A DNA stretch of 64,000 nucleotides from Pieris napi (lineage: Eukaryota > Arthropoda > Insecta > Lepidoptera > Pieridae). The stretch covers positions 12,844,001-12,908,000 of the forward strand of contig NC_062236.1 in assembly GCF_905475465.1 (NCBI RefSeq). Reading direction: 5' to 3'. The notes below the pieces were generated by a model that had not been told where the DNA came from, did not search any database, and worked only from the letters and a program-made list of their open reading frames with translations. Shown in pieces: positions 25,031 to 35,000 of this stretch (position 1 is its first letter; every line of letters begins with the position of its first letter). The position numbers were made by a program, and so were the translations under genes.

Positions 25031-25038
25031 TATAAATA
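25031..25038 (+). promoter_or_regulatory. TATA box of pseudogene A3, inside a hairpin
   Basis: TATAAATA lies 57 bp upstream of the ATG at 25,088, as in A1 and A4. Its first four bases are the end of a 23-bp stem with a 7-base loop (25,005-25,011). Confidence 0.6.
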
Positions 25039-25773
25039 TAGAGTAGAAAATTAGAAATTTCAAAGCAAGAATAGGACTCCAAGGAAAATGTTTCTCCATT
25101 TTGGAATATTACTTCTACTGTCCCAAGGACTCCTTGGTAAGATAAATTTAATTTAATTAATTTATACCCAGTTCTGTGTAGTCTTACAATGGATACGAAC
25201 ACGACTCGAACATGTAGTAAGAGTCAAATAGTGTTTTTTTGGTAAATAATGAACTTTACTAAGTATTTCATGTGATGTTTCCTGTTTCCAAATAATTTTA
25301 ATTTTTACGAGAATTATTTAATTTCGCACCATCTGAATTCAATGAAATCTTTTTTTATTTGGCTTCCGCTCCAAAACAATTTTTTATGAGTTGCCCCGTG
25401 CACAACTGCACAGTATATTAAACGAAACATGAACACGTAGCTGAATAAAATAAAGGACGTTCACAGGCGAAGTGGACGTTTCGGAAGCTATAGATGGAGA
25501 CAGCCGAATAATCGGTGGCAAAGATGCCACCCCAGGCATGGCTAACTACCAAGTTTCAATACGTATTCATAGAGGAAACGAAGATTGGCACAGTTGCGGA
25601 GGGTCTATTTTAAACGAACAGTACGTGTTAACAGCCGCTCATTGCGTTTATCGGTGAGTATATTTTTCTTTTCTCTTAATAGATTATTTAGTTGCATGAG
25701 ACATGAGTTAACTCCTTAAATATATAAGCTCCTTCCCCGCGTATGCTTGCTCAAAAGTCGTGATGCGCCTTAA

Positions 25774-26397
25774 GCTGGCCATAGACGGACCACATGTTGC
25801 AGTCAAGATCGACAGCTGTAGAGAGGTCGCGTTGAAGTCGTACACGACTGCAACACGACCGCATAATGCTTGGAGCAGTTGTGTTCGACCGCAAAATAAT
25901 ACTGATGCGAGTTCATTTACAAGATCGATTTTGATGAAGAAACACTGCTTCTTGTACTACTATCAAAAGAACAGCATCGAATATTTCATACTTTGTATCC
26001 CCAGCTGAGAGAACACACTAAAAAGTTTTTCAACTACTATAGAATGTCCGTGGTTTCATTTGATGAATTAGTTAGTATTTTAAGCCATAAAATACAATGG
26101 ACAGACTCCAAAATGAGGAAGGGATTGGTACTCAGCGGGGAGCGGGGAGGGAGTGGCGCACGGTCGGCAGCAACCGCTTGTATCGGTCCGTGTATGGTGG
26201 GTCCGGCAGCTCTAATCTGTCGACCGCACGGCGAAACCCGACCGCAGAGCAACTGCTCCGACCGCTCAGGAACTGATCGAGCGGTCCGTGTATTACGGAT
26301 ATGAATTTAGTATGGAAACCGCAGATCGCCGTGCAGCGACCGCTCTAGAGCAGTCGGTCTCGGCTGCAACATGCGGTCCATCTATTGCCAGCGTAAG
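25774..26397 (+). mobile_element. internally deleted PIF/Harbinger element
   Basis: Terminal inverted repeats of about 30 bp: ggccatagacggaccacatg at the left and its complement-like ctgcaacatgcggtccatct at the right. TAA occurs at 25,771-25,773 and again at 26,394-26,396, fitting the TWA target duplication of this superfamily; exact ends are uncertain by a few bases. Between them, 25,926-26,130 (+) encodes DFDEETLLLVLLSKEQH, then HTLYPQLREHTKKFFNYYRM and SFDELV. This is the N-terminal region of Harbinger transposases. The rest is GC-rich filler, so the copy cannot encode a full transposase. It lies in intron 2 of A3. Confidence 0.75.
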
Positions 26398-26934
26398 GCT
26401 GGTATCCAGGAAATGACAAAAATGAACTTTAATGATAGATAGAAAAACATGAAAGATATGTCAATAGTCGTTGGCAGTCACACGCTCAATATAGGCGGCG
26501 ACCGTTACAAGATTAAGAAATTGGTCCCTTATGAGAAGTATGATAACAACTATCTAAAGAATGACATAGCCGTCATACAGGTCAATGGCAAAATCAAATA
26601 CAGCGATAAAGTTCAACCCATTGAGTTGTTAAAAGAAATGGCGCCAATTGGAAAGAAATGTCTCTTGACTGGCTGGGGACACGTAGACTATGTGAGTAGA
26701 TTAATATATTTGATTAACTAAATATTTTTAGAAATTTATCAGTGACCCGATGACCCAGTTCGGTAACTGATACTAACAATAGAATAGCAATAATTAAATG
26801 TTAATTGCTATGCAACGAATGAATGCAATGTAACAGTTAAAGAGAGTGCCTACGTTTGGCTATACTATCAGGGTGTAACTAAAACAACTTAACTGAGAAA
26901 AATTGCTGTATAATCACTTTTGTAATATTCTGAA

Positions 26935-27181
26935 CAGCCCTGCGATTCTGTAATTCACTTTTCGAACTCGCACAGCGGTTTTCGCATCGGCGGACGCTCT
27001 CAAATCAGTCGTGAAGCAGTCATTTTATGATTTGGCATTCTGATAAACAATAAACTACAAGCTCCCACCTTTTCAGAATGCCAAATCATAAAATGACTGC
27101 TTCACGACTGATTTGAGAGCGACCGCCGATGCGAAAACCGCTGTGTGAGTTCGAAAAGTGAGTTACAGAATCGCAGGGCTG
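26935..27181. mobile_element. foldback MITE, 109-bp arms
   Basis: Bases 26,935-27,043 and 27,073-27,181 are near-perfect inverted complements, with only a few differences over 109 bp, around a 29-base centre. Termini are CAGCCCTGCG and CGCAGGGCTG. It is absent from intron 3 of A4, whose sequence continues from ttctgcactgagaccc. No coding capacity. Confidence 0.85.
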
Positions 27182-27527
27182 AGAACCTGATTTCGCTGTA
27201 ATCTCGCGACCTCTAGACTAGATGCTTTGGGTCTTTAAAAATTATTAAAAAATTATTTTATATATATGTTATATTATTATATATATAGGTATATATTTAA
27301 AAAAAATCAAAATATATTTTATTTAGCCAATTTATGTATGGAATACAAAAAACTAAATAATAAAAAAACGTGTGCGTCCTGGGACCGTAACGCGTTACGT
27401 AACGAAACGGTTTACATAAGAAGTTATCACTTCAATGTGACTATTTCAAAATGACATTCAGAAGAGGTAGGAGGAGTGAAAAGGCATTATTTTAACATCG
27501 CTTCGTCAATTCATTATTTATAAAAAA

Positions 27528-27747
27528 CTAGCAAACTCGGCGAACTCTGTTTCGGCTTCGTTATATGTAACATTTCGTTTGGTGATTCCACTTTTCTGTT
27601 GAAATTTTTCCTGAGTTTTCTTTGCTATAAACCTCACGGAGCCCGAGACCTTTCCAACGAATGCAAAACCGTGAAAATCGGTTCGAGCATTCTGGAGTTA
27701 TAGCGTCAGGAAGGAAAACCCGACTTAAAAATAAGTCGTATAGTAGA
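27528..27747 (-). mobile_element. short non-autonomous Helitron
   Basis: On the minus strand it begins A|TCTACTATACGAC and ends GTTTGCTAG|T. That fits Helitron insertion between A and T with no target duplication. Internal cgaaccgattttcacggttt and gaacagagttcgccgag-like segments are typical. It sits in intron 3 of pseudogene A3, 53 bp before exon 4. Confidence 0.65.
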
Positions 27748-28529
27748 TATAGAAACACTAAATTCTCTCCTTGATATACAAATATTGTGTATTATTACAG
27801 AAAAAGAAAACTGTACCAAACAATCTTCAAATGTTGGAGTTTGAAACAATAAGCAATGACGACTGCACTAAACAATTGAACGCTCGCCTTTCCCAAAATA
27901 TGTGCCCGTAGACGCCGGACAACTCTGCGCTAAGCGCCCGAACAACAAAGGTGCATGCCGTGTAAGTAATAAAACGTGCTACATTTGTAATAGATGATGG
28001 TTTCACGTTACAATCGGGATTTATCAAATGGTTTTAATCATAAGGACACATCAATCATAGAACCTGGATAGTGAATGTCTTCAAAAGTTCCGAATTTCAA
28101 TGTTTGCATTTAATACTTGGTAATACGGTGAAGTTCAAACAACGTGAGGGAATCTTGATTTCTTATCCTGATGGAAAAAAAGACTGATCATCTACACACC
28201 TACAAAATAATGAGCAAATTCTTCGATCTGAGGCCAAAACCCACAATCACACACTTCTGGATTATTGTAATGAATAGAAGCAGATTAATAAGAGTGCATT
28301 AACATGTAATTGATACATTCCTGTAAATCAATACCTTTAAATGTTTTTATTTATCATGCAGGGTGATTCCGGTGGACCTCTCGTCATTCAGGACGATAAG
28401 AACAAAACTCTTCAAATTGGAGTCGTGTCCTGGATAGTTCCCTGCGGCAAAGACTTTCCTGATGTATTTGCTTCAGTCCATGGTTTCCACGATTGGATAC
28501 AGAGCAAAATTAAATGAATTATTGAATAA

Positions 28530-29000
28530 TTCAAGATGGTTACATCTGTTCAAATTATATACCTATCGTTTGAAATAAAAGTATATTTCATTATATGCAA
28601 TATTTAAAAAAATACAACAAACCCCTTAATTTTAAAAAACATTAACTATTTTACATTAAGGGGAGATATCACCGGTTGGAACCACACCTACGAGATGCCC
28701 ACGAGCTAACTCAAAAACAATGACCCAATGCAAGTTGTATTTATTAAATTTAGGTAGTCAAAATTAAATTTCAAAATAGCAACCAAATACTAGCATAATA
28801 ACTAATTTTTCATTAATTAATCGCTAATTATTAAATTTGTATCGAAAATTATAAAAGAGAAATTGATGATAATTTGATACACTACGTAAAATAGCGCGCA
28901 TTGTAAAGTACGATTAATATTTTCTCAACTAATCAATGGTTGTAGCGCCTTTGATTTTTTAAGTGTAGCTATCGAACTATCTACAATTTAAAGAACATTT
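28530..29000 (+). repeat. duplicated downstream flank, copy after A3
   Basis: Matches 2790-3220 and 38,975-39,360 in order (aaataaaagtatat..., ggggagata, gtagtcaaa, ttgatgataatttgatac). It ends around 28,990, where sequence unlike the other copies begins. Confidence 0.7.
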
Positions 29001-29262
29001 AGTTACCATTTCCTTTACAAACAGTTTATTTTATAACAATAACATTGACTTTATACATATTTTGCTAATCTCCGTTCGCGCCGTTCTGTCAAACCTCAAT
29101 GTATGACAGCTGCTCGATCCTCTGTCACAGTAATGTAATGAGCCTTAATTATTCTGCGGCCGATAAATGTACTGTAATAGAACGCTATCCTTAACATTAT
29201 AGCAATCATGAGCATATGAGATATGCAATACGAATACTATAAAAATATTTTTCATTTTAAAG

Positions 29263-29860
29263 CCGCACAAACAAACATAAAGAGTGATGCCCCAAAACCT
29301 GAAAATGAATCAGGTGACGCGTCAGGTCATGTCGTGGGTGGGAATAACGCACCAGACGGTGCCTTCCCATACCAAATATCTCTACAGCAGGTAAATTCTA
29401 AAACTCCCACATTTGCGGTGGCGCCATCATCACCGATAGATGGATACTCACTGCAGCACATTGCCTCAAGGAGTAAGTGTACTTACAACTCTGATGAGAT
29501 TTATATTTATATTAGGTAAACAAATTCTATTGCAATTAAGAAAAACTAAAATTGTAATTGTTTAATAAAATGAAGTAATGATTACTTTACTTTACATGCA
29601 AAATATGAAATGGCAAGAAAAGAAAATAATTTACATTTAATTTCGAAACAATCATTTTTTATTTAGTAAATCACCAAAGGATTTAAACCATTTTGGCTGG
29701 AACAAACTCGCTAAGTAAAAGAGGTACTAGATATAAAATCGATAAAATTGTTAGACATGAAAAATATACCCCAAACCCCGATAAGAATGATATTGCTCTG
29801 TCGAGAACTGCTGAGAAGATTAAATTTATGGAGAGAGTTAAAGCTATCGATGTAGCAACC
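29263..29860 (+). pseudogene. decayed S1 serine protease, His and Asp exons only
   Basis: The first exon (29,263-29,472) follows a TTTTAAAG acceptor. It encodes a propeptide ending GHVVGGNNAPDGAFPYQISL, then shifts frame near 29,400; the other frame continues with ICGGAIITDRWILTAAHC. The second (29,667 to about 29,860) encodes NSLSKRGTRYKIDKIVRHEK and NDIAL, again after a frame change near 29,693. No linker or Ser exon is found downstream. The activation position before VVGG is His rather than Arg or Lys. A third protease lineage, dead. Confidence 0.8.
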
Positions 29861-29869
29861 GTATTTATT

Positions 29870-30475
29870 ATGTCATTTCGCGATTTTATGTTTGTCTGAG
29901 TATCTCTGGTATTTTTCCTTGTTAAGTTCTTTGAAGGCTTTTGACTGCCGGTATTAATTAAGTTCCTTTCAATTCCCTTCCCTACTGTATTTTTTATAGT
30001 CGGATTTTATCATTTTATTTGTAAGCTTATATAAAGCGGTCAGTTCTGCTTTTTTTCTTTGGTCTTGGTTCTCAATAACACTATTATCAAATCTAACAAA
30101 GAGATATCGATTGTTTTTGATAAGTACTTTTCTGACATTCCAATTTCTACTACTAAGTCTCTTTGATCATCTCCCGCCCTCGCTGGATTGCTGCCCAAAG
30201 ATAAATGATAAATGATTTATTTTCTGTAAGTAGATTTGTACAAACACTTTTACACGTCAAGCATATTTTTTTTTAAACTAGATGAGTTCGACGTTTCCTA
30301 TCTGACTACTCTGAGAAGAAACGCCGAAACAAACTCAGAGGTCACAGTCTCTTTTAAAGTCCAGACATAACAAGATTATGTGAAGACCATGTAGATTGCA
30401 GTCTGAAATGGTCTTTTGAGGAAAAAACCACACAGATTGAGTGGACCTGTCAAGTCAGTGCACGCATTTGTCAGT
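29870..30475. other. intergenic stretch, possible LINE 3' remnant
   Basis: No gene. The part 30,225-30,365 contains a gagaagaaacgccgaaacaa segment reminiscent of LINE 3' untranslated ends, but no coding sequence accompanies it. Confidence 0.35.
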
Positions 30476-30479
30476 AATC

Positions 30480-30990
30480 GTGCAATATATTTATGAAAAA
30501 TATTATGTATGTATACAAAAATAGTGATAAGTTTACTAGAATATAAATAAATAATAATACAATGTTAATACTCGGAACAAACGCAGGTTGCAATTTTCCC
30601 GTACTAGACTGTCTAAAGTTAGTAATTCTCTTTTGAGAAAAGGGATACTCTTCTTTAATAAAATCCCAGAGGCTCTTTTATCTCTGCCTTTTAATAAATT
30701 TAAGAAATATATTAAAGAAACGCTTTGTAAAAAGGCTTGGACTGGGACTAGTGCTAGACAGGCTACTTCTAAATAATTTGCGATATTTGTTTTAAAATAA
30801 GTGTTGTTTGATGTTTTGCTATTTTAAAAGAATACCGAAAGTTTTTTTACGCCGGCTTTTTCTCTCGGCCTACACCCTCTGTCTTCTTTGCCGATGAGTA
30901 GGAATGCCTACAGATTCAAATTTAATGACGTGGAATAAGTGATACCTGTATCTTATGTTCAATAATAAACATATTTTATTTTTTTAACGG
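30480..30990 (+). mobile_element. 5'-truncated LINE, same family as 13,130-14,990
   Basis: The C-terminal coding part (FSRTRLSKVSNSLLRKGILF and FNKIPEALLSLPFNKFKKYI) and the 3' untranslated region ending aataaacatattttattttt correspond closely to 14,540-14,990. A tandem stretch after 30,540 (aaataaataataata) interrupts the coding sequence. Confidence 0.8.
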
Positions 30991-30994
30991 CTGA

Positions 30995-31600
30995 CCATCC
31001 GAAGAAACCAGATCAGAGCATAAGGTGAGTGGAGAATATCTATTCTTACCAGGACCTTTCAGTGATCGACATTTTCTCTTTATTGAAATCTTTGATATAA
31101 TAATACCATTTGTTCTTAATAATTATAAAAGAAACACTTACCTTTTTAATTATTGAGAGAACTACATCTAAATAGCATACAAAAATCCGTACTAACGCTA
31201 TTCAAAGTTACAGAGAACCGATAGTTTCAAACGTTAGTGTAACCTACTTATATCATGATAATATGGATTCAAGAGATCAATTTACAAATTATGTATTTTC
31301 AAGAAACCACTCCAAGGCCATCGAAACTGGTAATTTGCAGTACATAAAAATTAATTTTTCGATACTTAGCTTTTAATTTAGATAATATGTTTTTAAAACG
31401 TGTGGCTTTTCTCTTTTCTTATTTTAATAAATAATCACTATTTAAAATACAATTACAAATTTATTGTTTTTAAATTCTCTCTACATAAATTGCTCAGGTT
31501 TCGTACCATCCGTTACCATATAGGTACCTTTTATTGGTACAAGACGTCTGTATTAATAGTTGCATTTTTTCGTTGTTTACCATAAATAATATTATTTTTG
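30995..31600 (+). repeat. duplicated inter-gene flank, uninterrupted copy
   Basis: Contains the agaaaccagatcagagcata block, the ctttcagtgatcgacatttt block and the acttacctttttaattattg block without the LINE found in the copy at 21,900-23,400. It is therefore the best view of the ancestral flank. Confidence 0.65.
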
Positions 31601-31609
31601 ATACTTTTT

Positions 31610-31910
31610 AAAAAGTCCATCTTTAAAAAAAGGTATATCAGTTCAAACCCGTTATAACATTTAGTCAAAGTAGGGGAAAAACTACCTTTACCGGGGAAGG
31701 TGGGATCTCCACCACGACCTGGAGCTCTCTACCATAGGCCAATGGATTAAGTTGGCGTCTACACGCAACTTCGACAAGGTTAAGCACCATCAGCATCAAC
31801 TACTACAATAAAAGAAATATCATTAAGGAGTAAGTAGCACACATACAATTCAATAACATTTATCGATATCATTAAACACCAATACTAATTATGTTTTTTT
31901 TTTAAATAAT
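31610..31910 (+). repeat. duplicated upstream flank of protease A genes, copy 3
   Basis: Matches 24,200-24,490 and part of 471-790, ending just before the TATA box of A4. Confidence 0.7.
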
Positions 31911-31944
31911 TTCCGTCTTTTAAAAAAATTATGTAGATTTTTAG

Positions 31945-31952
31945 TATAAATA
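31945..31952 (+). promoter_or_regulatory. TATA box of protease A4
   Basis: TATAAATA lies 57 bp before the ATG at 32,002, with the same leader as A1 and A3 (gcaaggacaggactccaagg). Confidence 0.7.
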
Positions 31953-32001
31953 TTGAGTAGAGAATTATAAATTTCAAAGCAAGGACAGGACTCCAAGGAA
32001 C

Positions 32002-35000
32002 ATGTTTCTCCATTTTGGAATATTACTTCTTCTGTCCCATGGACTCCTTGGTAAGATAAATTTCATTTAATTAGAATACATATTTATACCCAATACTGTA
32101 ATAATGTAGTCTTACGAAGGGTTCAAACACAACTCAATAATCAACAACAATAATAGTCAAATACCGTATCGTTTAACTTTGTTGTAAATTAATGCACTAT
32201 TTGCAATTTTTTTAAATGATGATGTTACTGTTTCAAAATAATTTTAATATTTATTTTCGCATTATTTAATTTCGCACCATAATTAATTTCAATTCAATGA
32301 ATTCTTTCTTTCTTTATTTCTTCTTTTTCTTTCTTTCTTTGGCTTCCGCAACAAAATAATTGTTATTTTATTAACATAACATGTAGCCGAATAAAATAAA
32401 GGACGTTCACAGGCGAAGTGGACGTTTCGGAAGCTATAGATGGAGACAGCCGAATAGTCGGTGTCAAAGATGCCACCCCAGGCATGGCTAACTACCAAGT
32501 TTCAATGCGTGGTCATAGCGGAAAGGAAGAATGGCACACTTGCGGAGGGTCTATTTTAAACGAAGAGTACGTGTTAACAGCCGCTCATTGCATTCATGGG
32601 TTAGTATATTTTCCGTTTCTATTAATATGTTATTTCATTGTATAGGATAGCAAAAATATATCATGAGTTCTCCTCCTTGCTTGCTCACACCGAATCGTGA
32701 TGATCCCGACCCTGGTGACCACATCTATTTAATCATATTTTAATATGTGTAAAATTTATCATTACATTTGGAACTTTAATGATGTGTTATAGATATACTT
32801 GAAATAACTTATAGGAAACGACCTGACGAGTTGTCTATAGTAGTTGGCAGTCACACGCTCAATAAAGGTGGCGACCGTTACAAGATTAAGAAATTGGTCC
32901 CTCATGAGAACTATTACAGACGGACTCTAAAGAATGACATAGCCATCGTACAGATCGAAGGCAAATTCAAATTCAGCGATAAGGTTCAACCAATTGAGTT
33001 GTTAAAAGAAATGGCACCCATTGGAAAGAAATGTCTCTTGACTGGCTGGGGACTCGTAGACTATGTGAGTAGAGTAGTAAGAGAGTAATAGAGTAATATA
33101 TTTGACTAATTAAATGTTTTTATAAATTTATCAGTTTTGTAATATTCTGCACTGAGACCCTCATTTCGCTGGAATCTAAATAAATGAGTAACAAAATGAT
33201 TTTCATCAGGGCTTGCATTATTTAAATATCGTTGAATTTCATCATTTGCGTAATTCTCTCTTTGATAAAAAAATGTTGCTTATTATTACAGGACAAGAAA
33301 ATTCTACCAAACAAACTTCAAATGTTGGAGTTTGAAACAATAAGCAACGACGACTGCACTAAACAATTACAACGCTCGCGTTTCTCGACATTGGTGCCCG
33401 TAGACGCCGGACAACTCTGCGTTAAGCGCCCGAACGACAAAGGTGCATGCAAAGTAAGCAATCAAATGTGCTATAAAATTTTTAATTGATCATAGTTTCA
33501 TGTTTCGATCGGGCTTTATCAAAATGGTTTTAAATATAAGGTCACATCAATCATAGTACCTGGATAGTGAATGTCTTCAAAAGTTCCGAATTTCTATGTT
33601 CGCATTAATTTAACACTTGCTCACACGGTGAAGTTATAACATCGTGAAGGAATCATGATTTCTTATCCTAATAAGACTGTCCTAAAAAAATAAAAAATAC
33701 TGATCACCTACACACCTATAAAAAAAATTGCGTGCGTACAAAGTACACATGTCACAAGTGAAACTTCTTTGGCAAACCAATTTTTATTTTTTAAGTCTTG
33801 TTCATATTTATACAAATCTAAAACTTTGGATTTTCGAGACTTAGAGGGAGGGAAAAAGGAAGTTAGGAATTTAATAAATTTAACTGTCATTCAAATATGA
33901 AAAGTGTCGAAAGTTAATACAAATTATAAATTGTATTTATTTCTTCGATAATAAAAACACGTCGCATTTTAATTTACAATTCGTCATTTGAGATTTAAAT
34001 ATAATATAATATTTAAATATAATAATCAATAAATTTATTTGCATAAAATATAAAATACAAATATTTCATAGATACTCTTTACGAAATTTTAATTTTAAAA
34101 ATATAATTTTTATAAGGTAATTCGCCCTTCTCACTCTCTCTCAATCGCTCTCTCCCATTTCTCCGACAAAAATGCTGCACATGTTAGTGACGCTAATATT
34201 ATTATTATTGCGTTTCAAACTACACACACAAACATTTTATACAATACATTAATCCATGATTCAGGTTCTACACCAACTCATCATGTAAAAAGTTTAGGTA
34301 AAAACAAAATAAGAAAATATATTAAAATTAATAAATACATTAAAAAGACACAGAAGCTAGTAAAACAATATAGAAATTTAAACAGTGTGGATTTAAAAGT
34401 TCAAAACACAAAACTTCAAAATGAACTTGACTTGCATTTAATTGAAACTGAAAATGCTAAATTAAAATATGAATCTGACACATCTATATATATAAAACAA
34501 AGTCGTGTTTGTTACAACACTTATAACTCGAGAACGGCTGGACCGATGTTAATTATCTCTTTTTAGGTGGATTCTTCTCAGCTCCGAATAGCAGAATAAG
34601 TAATAAAATATCGGATAAGTTATTGAATAACAATAAATAAGTAAATTAATTTTACGCATGCAAACAGCATGTGGTGCCATCCGTTGACAAAACTACGCAT
34701 CATTTGACGTCGAATTCGTGTCAGTTCAAGAAATTCCGATCTTGATGAATGAGGAGATGCATAACCAGGCTTTGATCTTGAGTTGGGTTTTAAATGTCGT
34801 CGCACGAATTTGATGATACTGATTATGCAGGAGTCTCGGGGGACATCCATGTGATTTTTGCTGCCGGAAACGGATCTAAGTATTTAAAAAAAAAAATGTG
34901 TAATATATTGAAATTTGTAAACAATCCGCCATTTTCTACTTATCTATTGGTTATAAGAGATGTGACGTTCACTTTAAAAAATCGTGTTTATAATTAAACG

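Larger units (their letters stand above)
25088..28517 (+). pseudogene. serine protease A3, recently inactivated
   Basis: Five exon equivalents: 25,088-25,136; 25,467-25,653; about 26,442-26,691; 27,801-27,961; 28,362-28,517. Protein motifs are well kept (MFLHFG signal, SR before IIGG, TAAHC, NDIAVI, GDSGGP, Asp226 in FPDVF). Two lesions are visible. At exon 3 the acceptor dinucleotide expected at 26,440-26,441 is TA, and the pyrimidine tract found in A1 is missing. The nearby AG choices shift the frame or meet a stop at once. Exon 4 is 161 nt instead of 162; a one-base loss near 27,877 leads to TAG at 27,909. Introns 2 and 3 carry a Harbinger element, a foldback MITE and a Helitron. Pocket position 216 is Ile (SWIVPC), as in A4. 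Near-identity to A4 implies recent loss. Confidence 0.85.

Noticed and set aside
25993..26304. 103-codon frame as a novel gene
   Set aside because: Its first third is the Harbinger transposase head and the rest is low-complexity GC-rich sequence inside the element.
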